From assembly GCF_019578655.1 (NCBI RefSeq), contig NC_063260.1, positions 27,428,888-27,492,887 of the forward strand: a DNA stretch of 64,000 nt. The letters are read 5' to 3'. This document shows, piece by piece, positions 50,433 through 62,804 of the stretch. Source of the DNA: Ricinus communis. Lineage: Eukaryota; Streptophyta; Magnoliopsida; Malpighiales; Euphorbiaceae. The notes beneath the pieces are model-generated. The model saw nothing but the letters and a program-made list of their open reading frames with translations. It was not told where the DNA came from and ran no database searches. Both the position numbers and the translations under genes were made by a program. Position 1 is the first letter of the stretch. Each line of letters opens with the position of its first letter.

Positions 50433-52545
50433 TAAATAATTTTTTTTTATTATAAACAAATAAATATCACTTTCTATGCAGCGTATGGCTTTTTTCAAGT
50501 ATTTTCTTTTTGGTATAAAAAGATACTGAAATTTTGTTTGAATAATTGATAAAGGGGGGAGAGGGAGACATAGTCATGGTTTGGTAATTTTGGTACAGGA
50601 AGTGTAAGTTTATGATCTTGCAGCTCTTAGAATAAACTGATCTCGCTTTAGAATTTTGTTTCGACAGGTTCCGACTAGCGTAATAAAAAAATAATTTTCT
50701 TAAATTTAGTATTTTTATAGGATATTAAATTATTTATATGGAAAATAATTTAATAAAAAGGATAAAAAATGCAAAAATTTGAATATAAAAAGAATTGTGA
50801 AAATATTAGGAATACGTAATTTCTTTTTCTCAAGTTGAAATTTTAATTATGGATTTTTTAATATAGAAACTAATGATCTGGGTTTGAAACTCGCCTTAAA
50901 TTGATCTCTTAAATAGAGATGAAATTCAATTTTAAAATTGACAGATTTTCAATTAGCACCTCATGACCGGAACTAAATAACTCATTCGCTGTAAAATATT
51001 TATAAAATTAATGATTAATTTAAAATACAATTAAACTCTAACATTGCATTACTTAATTTTAGAGCTAAATGAAAGATACACAACTAAAATATAATCTACA
51101 TTTTCTTTATAAAAGATACAAATACTATAATGATTAAAATATATTTTAAATTCAAACTTGATCCATTTTAGTTTAAAAAATATATTCTAGATTCGAACTC
51201 GATTCTTTCTGATTTAAGAAATACTAGTCGTTTACCCATGTGTTGCATAATCATTATTATTATTTTAATTATAAGATCAAATTTATAGATATAATTTAAT
51301 AAATTTTAATTTTTAATATTTATTTTTAATATTTTATAAAATAATAGTAAACTAACTATTTTTAGATGTTTTTAATTCTTTTTAAAATTTATTAACAAAA
51401 TAATATAAAAATTATATTCAAAATATTTTTTATTAATTGTAATATTATGTAAATATCAATATAATTAATATTACTATTTTTAGAATTATAAATCATTATA
51501 TAATTAAAAATTAATTTTAATAAATATAATATTTAAAAATATTATTTTTATAATTAGAATTATTACTTAATTAAAAAAATAATTTATTAATTAATATAAT
51601 TAATAATATTTTTGAATAACTATTATCTAATTAGAAAACTAATCTATTATTAATATGTTCGTTCTTAGGATTAGAATGGGTGTTTAATTAATAATATAAT
51701 TTATTAGTTAAAAATTAATTATTATCTAATTAAAAAATTAATTTATTATTAATATGTTATTTTTAGGATTAGAATGAGTGTTTAATTAGAAATATAATTT
51801 ATTATCAATAAATTAATATAAAAAATCACAAATTACATATAAATTTGAATATCGTGTTTCAAAAATAGTACACGTATCGGAAATAAAAATTTTATGTGTT
51901 AAAAAATAAATATACATATTAAAAAATTTAAATTTTAAAAATTAATTTTATAAAATATTATATATAAATATTTTTTTTTATTGATACAAGATTTAATATG
52001 TTGCAACTGCAAAACATAATAGCTATTACTTTAAGAAAAACATTTCAAATCACTAAAGTTAATTATTTTTATTAAAGAATTTACAAAAATGCAGAAGCAT
52101 CTAACTTTTTGCCTTGCTATGGACCCACTCTCTGTCCCTACTTTCGTGCGTGTGTTCATGAAGGATTGACATGATACCTGAACAAAGTTATCCGCTTCAT
52201 CCAACTGGGCCCCCGCCCATAACACCCCCAACAATAATGAAAGTAATTTTCATCCACTCCCCTCACTCGTCACTCCTCCTACCACCAATTAAATCTCGCC
52301 CTTTTCTTGTACTTGCCCCGCGCTAACCCAATCAGTAACGCCTGTTACGCAAAATCCATATAACAACAAGTAACTTTAACATTGCTCGTTGGAAAGAAAC
52401 GTTTGTTTGGTGGTTGAATATGCTGAGTGGTCTTTCTTGCTTTTCGCGCAAGCAAAATTAGAAAAATAGAAATTAGTAATTAAAAAATTAGAAAAAAGAA
52501 AACAAATGCAGCGATTGAAGAAACATTAGATGACCGCCGACTTAA
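50433..52545. other. AT-rich spacer and probable RCD1-type promoter
   Basis: No coding region is seen. The 51.2-51.97 kb part is highly AT-rich and includes a two-unit tandem repeat. From about 52080 the composition becomes mixed; this last 450 bp is the likely promoter of the RCD1-type gene. Confidence 0.45.
51618..51815. repeat. Two-unit AT-rich tandem repeat, 99-bp period
   Basis: ATTATCTAATTA.AAAA.TAAT starts at 51622 and again at 51721. Each is followed by TATTATTAATATGTT and by TAGGATTAGAATG.GTGTTTAATTA. The two units differ at several positions. Confidence 0.8.
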
Positions 52546-55314
52546 CTTGCACCGTCAACGCCACATCTATGTTTATGACTCATCTACGGCGTCGTATCTC
52601 TCTAACTGTTCCTCTTCTATCGACTTAGGGTTTGCTTTTTGTTTTTCTCTATCTTTCTCCTTCTCTCTGTCGAATATCGAACCGCACCAGCTTAATATTT
52701 TTTTATGTCTATCTACAGGTAATATTGTTGCAATTCTTTTATTTAATTATTTTTATTTTCCTTAAATCAGCGAAATTAAGAAAAACTTTTGGTTTCATAG
52801 CTAAAGAATTATATAATTTTAATAAATTATTTTAATTATTTACGGTATTATTTTTGTATTTATATTTATATTTTGGATTTTGCGAGAGAGGTGAGTAGAT
52901 CGGGTTCGATTTTGACTAAAAACGGTTTTGGAGTTCGTTCGGTTGATTGATATGAGGTTTTGAGTTTAATTATTGATAATTTTTTGGTTATTTAACGCTA
53001 AAAATTAATGTTGACCAAAGTTAATTTAATTTAACTTTTTGAGAGGTGAATATCTTTGTGAATTAGGTTGACCGGACGTGAATACTAGAAGGGTATTTTA
53101 TTTTTTATCATAAGATTATGTTGATCTCTCTGTTGAGGTCACGATCTGTTTGTCTTGAGGTAATTTGGATTTTCAGTTAGATAACTGTTCATTTTTTTTT
53201 CTGTTAATACATTGCTTTAGTTAATTAGACTTTTTTTTTTCCCTGTTGTTGGGAATTTTAGCTTTAAATCAGTAGCTCACTTATGATCCGTTGGATTCCA
53301 TGGAAATTTTATTTTTTAAATAAACTTAATTTCTTATTTCAAATACGTGAAAACTCTTTAGCTTTTGTTGGCAAAATTTATTTTAAATAATCTAAAGAAG
53401 TGTAGATACTGGTATCAAGGATTAAGGAATAACCTTCCAGTTTATTTTAATTAACTCAGTTTTTGTTTTTTCTTTCTTAAATGTATAGTATCGTCATAAC
53501 TTATAACAGAAATTAAATTAGTTATTCAACCTTGATATATAAAGAGTTTTTGGTATATTTGTTATTGGATGGTATAGGAGAAGAGCTACTCAAACGCTGT
53601 AGAATAAATAACAAAGTGGCTCTACTTCTGTGAACTGTGTGACGGTCATATAGAAGAGGAACATGTACAGAATAATAACTAACTGCAGTTCTAGGTATGT
53701 GTTTCTTTCCTTCTCATTGTTTATGTCTATGTAATTGGTTGTGTGATTCATGTTTTGTTTGTTGTTTGGATAACCTGCATTCAGTGTCCTTTACTTGCAG
53801 TTTGTTTAAAAAGGGGAAAAAAAAATGAAAAATGGCAAATGCAAGTATGATGGAACTACAAGCTGCAAATAACTTGTCATGTAGATGAGATTTATTGAAT
53901 TTTTTAGTCCAAATTTGCTTTTAGTGTCGACTCTAACCTACACAACCATTACATTTTCAACCTTCCTTCCCTTAAAAAGTAATAAATAAACAGAATCTTC
54001 ACAAAAATAGGGAAAATATATTTAAAGAAATTAATTTTAGAATAAACAGAAAAACAATATACATATTTTTTTCCTTTCATCCTTTACTCCTTTTTTTTCT
54101 TTTGTTCCCAAAATTTGTTGGGTAAGACTGGAAAACAAAGGCCTTTTAACGTCTATTTTTTTCTGCATCATCAATCATCTAATATTTCACAAGAATCTAG
54201 ATACAAGCCTTGTCTTTTTCTTACTAGCAGTACCAAATGCCAAACCATGTACTTACCCATTTCAAGCAAGTTTTTTAAGTCATACCCCTTAACTATACCT
54301 TGATATCCATACTGGTACAAGTTTCTATCAACAACCAATAGTCACTCTTGCTTGAATTGGAGGGATACTGCTTGCAAAATTGATATTCTAGGATTAGTTC
54401 CCTTTTCTTTGAAGGACTAGAACTTGGTCTCGAGAATTCAGAAATTCCATTCCCGCTATCATCATCACCTAAATAACAAAAGAAAAAAAATTATCATCCT
54501 TCAAGTGTTTCTACTTTTGCATTGTGAATATAAGATAAAGAGCAAGTAGGAATACAGGCTGGGGCCGTGAGGTTGATGTGTGATTGGGAAAGAGTGATGC
54601 ATGCAAGGAGTAGATATGTTAGGTTTTATGCTTCTATCTATCTTGTTTTTGTCAAATAAATTTTCTCTTCTTTTTAGATAAATTTCTTATTTTATTTTAG
54701 GTTTTAGTCAATAAGAAGTTGAGACTTGTAAATCTTGTTGTCACAAACTACAGTAAAACAGTAATAGACAATCTCAAAATCGTGATAATTAGGTTAAAAT
54801 AAGGTTGACATTGAAAGCAAATTAATGTTAGCGTTTTAATTGTTAGTCCACCTATGGATGGAGATATTTTGGTTATTATTGCTAAGCTTTGATTATGCAT
54901 CAAAATTTTTACTGGGAATGAATGTTTCTGTGTCTATAAATGGATTATGACAAATTATTCTGGATGATTGTGGTATGATTTGCATGGGCTTGGTTGACAA
55001 GAACATTCCAGGCTTCCAGGCGATTAAGTACCATACAAAGTTTTATTGATTGTTTAATGTATCCAATTGGGTCTATTTGCTCTTTGGGTGAGATATGTCA
55101 GTATATCATGAGGTCCTGGATATGTTTTATGGTTGAAGTATGAAGTTTACCTGGACCGTTAATTTTCTAACTAGTTCTTATTATTCAGGGTTTGTCGATC
55201 ATCTACAATGGCATTTTATCTTTAAAACTGGTGGGAGGCTAGAGTTGATAGTTTTTCTCTGTATTCGAGCCTTTGGATTTGAATTCTTGATAGGGATTGA
55301 TTTATTAGGTAAAA
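52546..55314 (+). promoter_or_regulatory. Probable multi-exon 5' leader of the RCD1-type gene
   Basis: A candidate first leader exon ends at 52718 (TCTACAG|GTAATA). A second non-coding exon fits 53578-53694, with acceptor TATAG|GAGAAG and strong donor TTCTAG|GTATGT; it is less T-rich than its flanks and holds an upstream ATG near 53663. A final acceptor, TTATTAG|GTAAAA, lies six bases before the start codon at 55315. The transcription start was not identified. Splicing is inferred from site quality and composition. Confidence 0.45.
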
Positions 55315-58300
55315 ATGGAAGCCAAGATCGCAAAGGTGTTGGATAGTAGTCACAGAGTTATGCTCGGTCCAAAGAGAAAACGAGCATCCCGTTATGCGGC
55401 ATACTTTACTGGAACTTCCCGCATTATGTCATCTGAGTGGCCCACTGTGAATTTTTTAACCCATAGGCATGGGAAACGGCGGAGACTAGCTGGAAGCCAA
55501 AGCAAACTTGTGAGCTGTAGGTATCGTTCTAGAAGATCTTTGCTCCGGTGTTATTCAAATTTTATGAAGACTGGGGTACCACAGCGTCTTATGTTTTATA
55601 GAAATGGTGAATGGAGTGACTTCTCCCAAGATCTTGTTGCTTTAATTAGAAAGGATCTTCAAGAGAAGAAAGCAGTTATTGAGATTGAGTTAAAGAGCCA
55701 TCGTTATGTGGTGGATTTCTTGCATATGTTTCGAATGGACAAAAAGACAGGTTTACAGGAACCAATCGCTTGGATTGATGAAGCAGGTGGCTGCTTTTTT
55801 CCAGAAGTTTATATTGATGATGAGGATTTAGATGAGTGCTGTCAGCACAATTATGCAAATGATCAAGGTCCTATGTTTAGGGAGTCTTATGGGCCCCATG
55901 AGATTAAGCTGCAGCTTGAAATTGACATAAACGGTGTGGATCAGTCAAAGTTAAAAGAGTGTAGTGGAGAGTCAAATGCATTCGTCAAGCATATTCATAT
56001 TGCTCAGCAACCTACTAGTGGCCACTATGTCGTAGAAGTTGAGGACAGTAGCAACAGGATGCCTGATGAAAAATTTGATGAAGCTGTTGAAGAAAATCAA
56101 CATAATAAAGCAGATATCACTGGAATTGAATCTTTTAATGAAATAATGGATTTCGATACTGTAAGGAAGATGTTTCTTGCTGGCATGAACTCCTTTGGTG
56201 GTGCTGACATACTTGATATTCACCGCTGGTCTAGTGCTTCAATGGTAACTCGGTTGGAACTTTTCCAAAAACAGATTGAATTAACAAAGCAGTGCCGTGG
56301 TGATGCAAATGTTAGATATGCTTGGCTTGCTTCTTCCAAAAAACTAATATCTACTATCATGTTGTATGGGCTTGGGCATTGTGGACCTTCTGCAACTAAG
56401 TCCAAATATGGCATTGGCGTTCATCTCTCTGCAGCAAACTGCTGTAATACTAGGTTGGGATTTTGAGTCCACCTTGTTCTCGGTTTGATGTTGAAACTTC
56501 TATTCCTGCTATGTAGATTATATGTTGTGTCATTTTATATTCGCCAGCAAAGCGTCATTCCCATGGACTTCATAAATTTACCTGTGGTGTGATCATTGAT
56601 GTACCCTTAGAACTGCAAATTGATTGTAGTCTTAGCAAGCCTACCAAGAGGTTAAGCTAAGCCCTTTGTTTGCCAACGAAGGAATTCCTTTGTTTGCATG
56701 AGTGCTATTTTCATTATTTTAACATTATCTCATTGATTATGGTTTTTCAGAATTTTGCTTTATCTCATTTTTCATATTAGCAAGCATTGTTGCTCTATTA
56801 TCCAAGTCAAAGTTCTGCTGTGAACAGTTTTAGTTCCTTGGTTTGAAAATGGGTGAATGCAGCCAGTAACAACTTTTTAGAATTTCATGCAATATCATCT
56901 TACTTCTCATAATAGAATCATTGGCGTTTTTCCATTCTTGTTGTTTGTATTTTGTGCTTTCCTTTTGATACTGTTCTGATTATCTGCAGTGTAAAATTTT
57001 GTGATGTTGACGAAAATGGAGTGCGACACATAGTATTTTGTCGCGTAATAATGGGAAAAATGGAGCTTGTTCAGCCTGGGAGTACACAGTCTCATCCCAG
57101 TAGTGAGAACTTTGATAGTGGCGTGGATGATCTTCAAAATCCAGGACAATATGTAGTATGGAATATGAATATGAATACCCACATATATCCAGAATTCATT
57201 GTTAGTTTCAAGGTGTCTTTAAATGCTGAAGGTGATATGCTACTCTTCTTTGTGTTTCAATTTCTGAAAAAGTAACGAGTACTATATATGTTGATACGAA
57301 TTCACACTCATACACATGAATTTAATTTATCAAATTTATCCACATGTGAAACTCTTACAAATAAATGGGAGCTCATAGGCTTTAAATTAGTCGATACATT
57401 TCTGGACGATTCAATCACTGGTCATTTCTGAATGAATCAATCACTGGTCATTTCTGGATGAACAATCTTTGTTTCCCACTCTCCTTGGATGTTGATAGTT
57501 AAATTCACTTACTTTTGCTTGGGATTATTATGTTCAAGAGATCAATCACCATTGAACCATACTAGCGTATACTGCAGATGCTGTGTGGATATAAGAATTT
57601 TTCTTCCCAGACTTTCTTTCTACTTGACTTCTAGTTGGTGTGTTGTTGTTCCTACAGGGCTTTTCGTTGGCAGGGACATGAAACATGCTATTTCTGGCAT
57701 AACCGCATCATCACAAGGGGGTCATCGAAATTGGGCAATGGAGTCCTCGACTGTGGATCTGAATCTGCCGATAGAAACCCCTGCAGTTGATTTACCAACC
57801 GAACTTCGTCCTACTGGTCCTGTAAGGATGCGAATTACATCTTGACTTTTTTTGGTCTGTTTCATTAGCAAGTCACAATATGATAATGACTAGTCTATCA
57901 ACTTGAATTTTAATTTTTACTTATTACAGTCCATCATGTTTAGTTAATGTAGCTGCTTTGGCAACAGTGCCCCTTAGGATGCTTCTGTCAAAAGGTTTTT
58001 CTGGGTACTTTTGAAGAATGCTAGATATATGTTGGAAGCAAGCCACTGCATCTTAGGCAAGGATTTTCCCTTAAGCTTTAGTGCATCTAAGAAAACGTTA
58101 GTTGTAGGCAAAGTATGCCTAGTGACTCGTGGATGTCTGGATTAGCTGTGGAATGCATATGGTGCTGGTTTTATGTTGGCTTCGATCTCTTTTTTGGAGG
58201 GCTATTTATTTGCCAGCACAATCTGGCCAATTTGTCTTGCTTAGAGGAAGTGAATTCATAATATAGCAGGATCTTATAAAATGAATTTCTTGGAAGCATG

Positions 58301-61300
58301 AGGTTACACTTGAGACCTGCAGACTGTTTGTTGTACTGAAAGGTTGCAATATTTCGATAGATGATTCTCTCTCTATCTCTCTCTCTCTCTCGCTCTCTCT
58401 CTCGTATTCACACACACACACACACATACATATATATATATTATGGATTCTATTTAAGCAGTTCGGCCATCCTTTGTACTTGAAGTAGCCAAGACAATCG
58501 AGATTGTTGTCCAACCTAAGCTTTGTACAATAACAACTTGTTGAACTAGAGTATTTTAATAATATTTTCTGATGTTGTGGATGTGCCAACTACACATGTT
58601 ATTGAGGTTCTTTTGGGATAGTTAGTATCTTACATTATTGCTATTTTTCTGTTCATTTGACTGTCAAAATTATTTTATTGCCTCCAGGGAAGTAATAGCC
58701 AAACGCGCTTAGAGTCTGGGGGATCTCTAGGTAAAGCTTCAAGTCAAGGTTCAAGCAATACAAGGACTCCTAAATCTCCTTTTATGCCTTTCCCTGTGTT
58801 GTTTGCTGCAATAAGAAATAAAGTTCCTAGTGAACAAATGAAACTTGTGCTTACTGATTATAAACAGTTCCAGGTATGTTGAGTAACATGGCATCTTGTA
58901 TTTTCGTTGTTTATTTAAATATTGTCTGATATGCTATTGTCTTATTTCTTTTATCTTTTTCGATCATATCAGGCCAACAAGATGAGCAGGGGAGATTTTA
59001 TTAAAAGCTTGAGATTGATAGTTGGAGATGCTTTACTGAAGTCAACAATAACAAGTCTTCAAAGCCTGGTATGACATACTCTGCATGAAAAAATTTCAAA
59101 CATTAATTGGCCATCTGGTAATTATCTTGAAAGCAGTGAACCATTAACCAAAAAAATAAAGAAAGAGAAATAGATTGTGAACAAACAAAAGTTTTGTTAA
59201 CCAGTCTGTATGGGTACTTAAATGAAATTTGTTGTATTCCTTGATTTCTGACTTTATAGAGTAAAATTAGACTTTAAAACGAGAAACATGTTCAACTGGA
59301 GGGGAGATTCCCATTAAAATCCTCTAATTTTTTTTAGGGCATTGGGCCCCAAATTGTCAGTCAGAATGTAGAAGGAGGCATTACGATTGTTACCATTACT
59401 GGTAATGGTCTATCATTATGTAGTAGGTTTTACATATACATTCTTTGTATACCCATTGAAAAGGGTAATAACCCCAAAAGGGGGCTATTTTCTATTAAAT
59501 AACAGTCGGTACATTATGAAACAGTTCTTTCTTAAAAACCGTTCTATTTTTTGCCTCTTAATGGTACTGTATAAGTTCTATAAATGAATCATCTGAAATA
59601 ATTGGTTTAGTTAGTCAGATGGGCATGCAGTTCATAGCCAATCCTGTGCACCTGTGGATGTTAAGCGGTTATTACTCTGTGTATGCATTTGTCTTGGAAT
59701 GAGGTTTAAAATCTGTCAAGTTCTCAATATAACAGGAAACTAAAGCTTTTGGGTGCATGTTAAGGACCTGCCCATATTAACATGCAATGTGCTCAACGAA
59801 TTGATATCATATTTTGTTGGGTTTTATTACCTTTCTGTAGGTAAATACTTTCTTCAGGCTCTTTCCCTCTGTTTGCTATGTTTTAAATGTGTTGTTAGTT
59901 TTGGGTATTACTGTCTATGTCTTTATGCGATGTGACAAATGACCTCTGACACTTCATGCAATTTTAATGGACGAAAACTATAAACAATTAGTTCGGGTCA
60001 CTACCCCAAGTCATGAAGGCAAACACCTAATGGAAAGAGTAAGGGCGGAAATATGTGGCAGTGTACTGGGACATTGCTTGGAAGGTATGGTGCAATGGAG
60101 TAGGATAGAGAAACAAATGTAGCGGAGCGAGAGATAAATATTTTAATGATTTTTAGTATTTGAATGAAAGGGTATTGTAGTTATATCAAGTTTTCTTTCA
60201 CTATATTTATTAGGTTCCTTAATCCTCGGTACTTTTCTGCAGGCTCTTTCCCTCTGCTATATTTTAAATGTGATGTTAGTCTTGCAATCTCACCTTTTTG
60301 GGTCCGTGTTAAGGACATTCCTCTAAACCATATTAACAAGCAATGTGGTCAACAAATTGGTATCATTATTACCTTTGTTTCTGCTCTGTTTTAAATGTGT
60401 TGCTACTTTTGGGTATTACTGTGTATGTCTTAATGCGAGTGACAAATGACCTTTGATTCTTCATGCAATCTCAATGGAAGAGAAGTATGAACAATTAGTT
60501 CGGGTCACTACCCGAGTTGTGAGGGCGAACACCTAATGGAAAGAGTAAGGGCAGAAATATGCGGCAATGTACCGGTACATTGCAGTGTGATGCGTGTACG
60601 TTAAGCTATGTACTGGTCCATTGCTTGAAAGTTATGGTGCAATGCAGTAGGATGGAGAAACAAATATAGCGGAGTGAGATAAAATTTATAATGATTTTTA
60701 GTATTTGAATGAAAAGGTACTGTAGTTATATTAAGTTTTCTTGCACTATATTTATTAGGTCCCTTAATCCTTGTACGGCATTCCTAAAACGACAGAATCA
60801 GTTGATAATTATAAAATATTGCCTTCGATCTTTCTGCCATGTACATATCTCTCAGGGAAGTAGATTGTCTACATTGCAGGATATGGGAAGATAACTTCTT
60901 CGTATTGGTCATTTGGTTGTCTTCAATCTGTTAGATATGTTACATAAATGCGTGGGTATACGAGAGCCTTAGAAAAGCAAGTGAGGATAAAAATCTTGAT
61001 CATGTCTTGTATTGATCTAATTCAGGTTATATCTGTTAGGGTTCTTGCTTCTTGCACTCGTCCTATTCATAATCATGAATTTTATAGTTCTTGTCCACTT
61101 CATGTGCCTACTATATGTTCAATTCTAAGGAATTTAGATAGCAAAAAGGTATTTCAATATATGATATATCCAACTTTCTTGGCTGTATGCGCCTCATGTA
61201 AGGGCATGATTATTTTTTGTTAAAAAATATCAGGGAAGAATTGTAATTCTGATATTTTCCCCTGTTATTAAGATGCATATTTAGTGGTATCTTTCTCTGA

Positions 61301-62804
61301 AGGAATTGAATGAGGACTGAAACAAAGAAGAAGATATAGAGTTAGTAATTGCTGATATTTTGATCTCTCGACTTTACATATGGCTGTGAAACATGAGAGA
61401 ATATCTCCAGTTATTTTGGGCCATTGGTATTTGATCGGGCATCTGGGCACACTGGCAATTGGCATCGTATGGGCATTACACAGCCCAGTGGGAAATGGTG
61501 TTTGGTTTATCAATGGATTGGATTGCAATTGTGCTATTAGCATGAATATTGCCGTCCAAGTATCCAATCTTGGTCTAGTATCCTGCAAATTGTATTCATA
61601 TAGATTTATGTTCAAGGCTTACATCTGCTGAAGGTTTCAAAATATCAGTAGAAGGGAAAAAAGAGAAGAAAAAAAAAACAAGGAAAACAAAGCAAAAGCT
61701 CACCTGCCCCCTCAAAAACAAAGAAAGAGATGATAAGCATTATGTGGATCGACTCCTTCAGTCATCATTCTTCTAGAATATGAAATATTGGCAGACGTCA
61801 TATCATTCATTGCATGGTCAGTAGCAGTTTGTATCCTGGTTATGACACAAGCAGGGTACTCGTCGTTATCATATGTCAGTCTCTCCCCTTGATGCAGCCA
61901 TTAGGAAAGGAAATTTTTTTTGCATTATTTTGACTTGATTTCTTATGATGGAAATTTAACGTACCAGTGCTATTTAGGATTTCTAGTTTGAGAATTGTTT
62001 ACTTCCTATTTGGTGATCATCTCAAATAATCTTCCAACAAGGCCTTGATGGACAACTACAAGTAGTCCCATAAATTCTTTTGGGAAGTGAAGTCATGTAC
62101 CTGCTTTGGTTCTCTCTCTCTCTTTTTAAAATTTAATTTAATTTTCACATCTCTTATCATTCTTTGTAAGGCTGCATATAGTAATGACTGCAGCAGCACT
62201 CAAAGCAGCCACTGATTTATCTCTCTGCAGCCTCCTCACTCTTCAACATAATTCTCAAGTAACTGATCAGACGTGTCCTACATAATTCTTTCCCCCTCTC
62301 TGTCCTCTCTCTCTTTTTTCTCTGGATGACTGGGTTCAGAGGTCGTCTTGATTGATTTTGAGATAAGAGTTATGTTTTCGAAATTGAACATTATTAATTG
62401 AATGTAAAATCATGTAATGGTTCATACACTTGGTAGAATGTAAAAGCAACTTGAACAGAAATATTCAGTTCTGAGCCTTTATGCCTCTTACTGCAAGTTA
62501 ATTTAACTTGTTTGATCCTTTCTTCTTACAAAAAGAGTCTACGATGCTGTCTTCAATATTGATGCACAATGATCATTTGTTATGCCACACTGTCTTGAAT
62601 GTGTGTTGAACGTAGTTCTTACCATTGATACTTGTGACCATTTGACTGTTTAAATTCATTGATCATGATCTTTTGATTTTGAAATCCTGATGTGAGCTTC
62701 CTGGCTTTGTGTAGGTGCCACCACCTAAGATTGTTGATGAGCTGAAGCGCAGGACAATTGTGGGAGGTCAAGTGGTCTATGATCCAACAAAGCACCACAT
62801 CTAA
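55315..62804 (+). CDS. RCD1: RCD1/SRO1-type WWE-PARP-RST protein
   Basis: RCD1 and SRO1 are nuclear hubs that bind many transcription factors (for example DREB2A) through RST and shape oxidative-stress and developmental responses. Six coding exons join in frame: 55315-56453, 56990-57231, 57658-57821, 58688-58873, 58973-59068 and 62715-62804, giving 638 aa (Arabidopsis RCD1 is about 589). The start [12 protein letters not shown] matches RCD1. Basic clusters (GPKRKR, GKRRRL) are likely nuclear signals. A WWE domain lies at about 76-165 and a PARP-like domain at about 270-460. RST lies at about 544-608 ([12 protein letters not shown] to [10 protein letters not shown]). The PARP H-Y-E triad is not preserved: YGIGVHL stands where active enzymes have Tyr, so ADP-ribosylation is unlikely, as known for RCD1. 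Intron 5 is very long (about 3.6 kb). Confidence 0.94.
57397..57467. repeat. 26-bp tandem repeat, about 2.7 units, in RCD1 intron 2
   Basis: CATTTCTG.A.GA.TCAATCACTGGT begins at 57397 and 57423, and a partial third unit begins at 57449. Confidence 0.85.
58366..58441. repeat. Compound (CT)n(CA)n(TA)n microsatellite in RCD1 intron 3
   Basis: CT units with a few interruptions run into about nine CA units and then a short TA run. The block lies within the intron between exons 3 and 4. Confidence 0.9.
59745..60780. repeat. Imperfect ~0.55-kb tandem duplication in RCD1 intron 5
   Basis: Two units begin near 59747 and 60295 (TTTTGGGT..GTGTTAAGGAC). Both contain AGTTCGGGTCACTACCC, then AACACCTAATGGAAAGAGTAAGGGC.GAAATATG, and later TGATTTTTAGTATTTGAATGAAA and TATATTTATTAGGT. 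A smaller block (CTCTTTCCCTCTG..TATGTTTTAAATGTG) occurs three times. Two short open frames starting [10 protein letters not shown] are products of the duplication and are not genes. Confidence 0.8.

Noticed and set aside
60164..60894. Two related small proteins starting [10 protein letters not shown]
   Set aside because: They are copies made by the tandem duplication within an RCD1 intron and have no other support.
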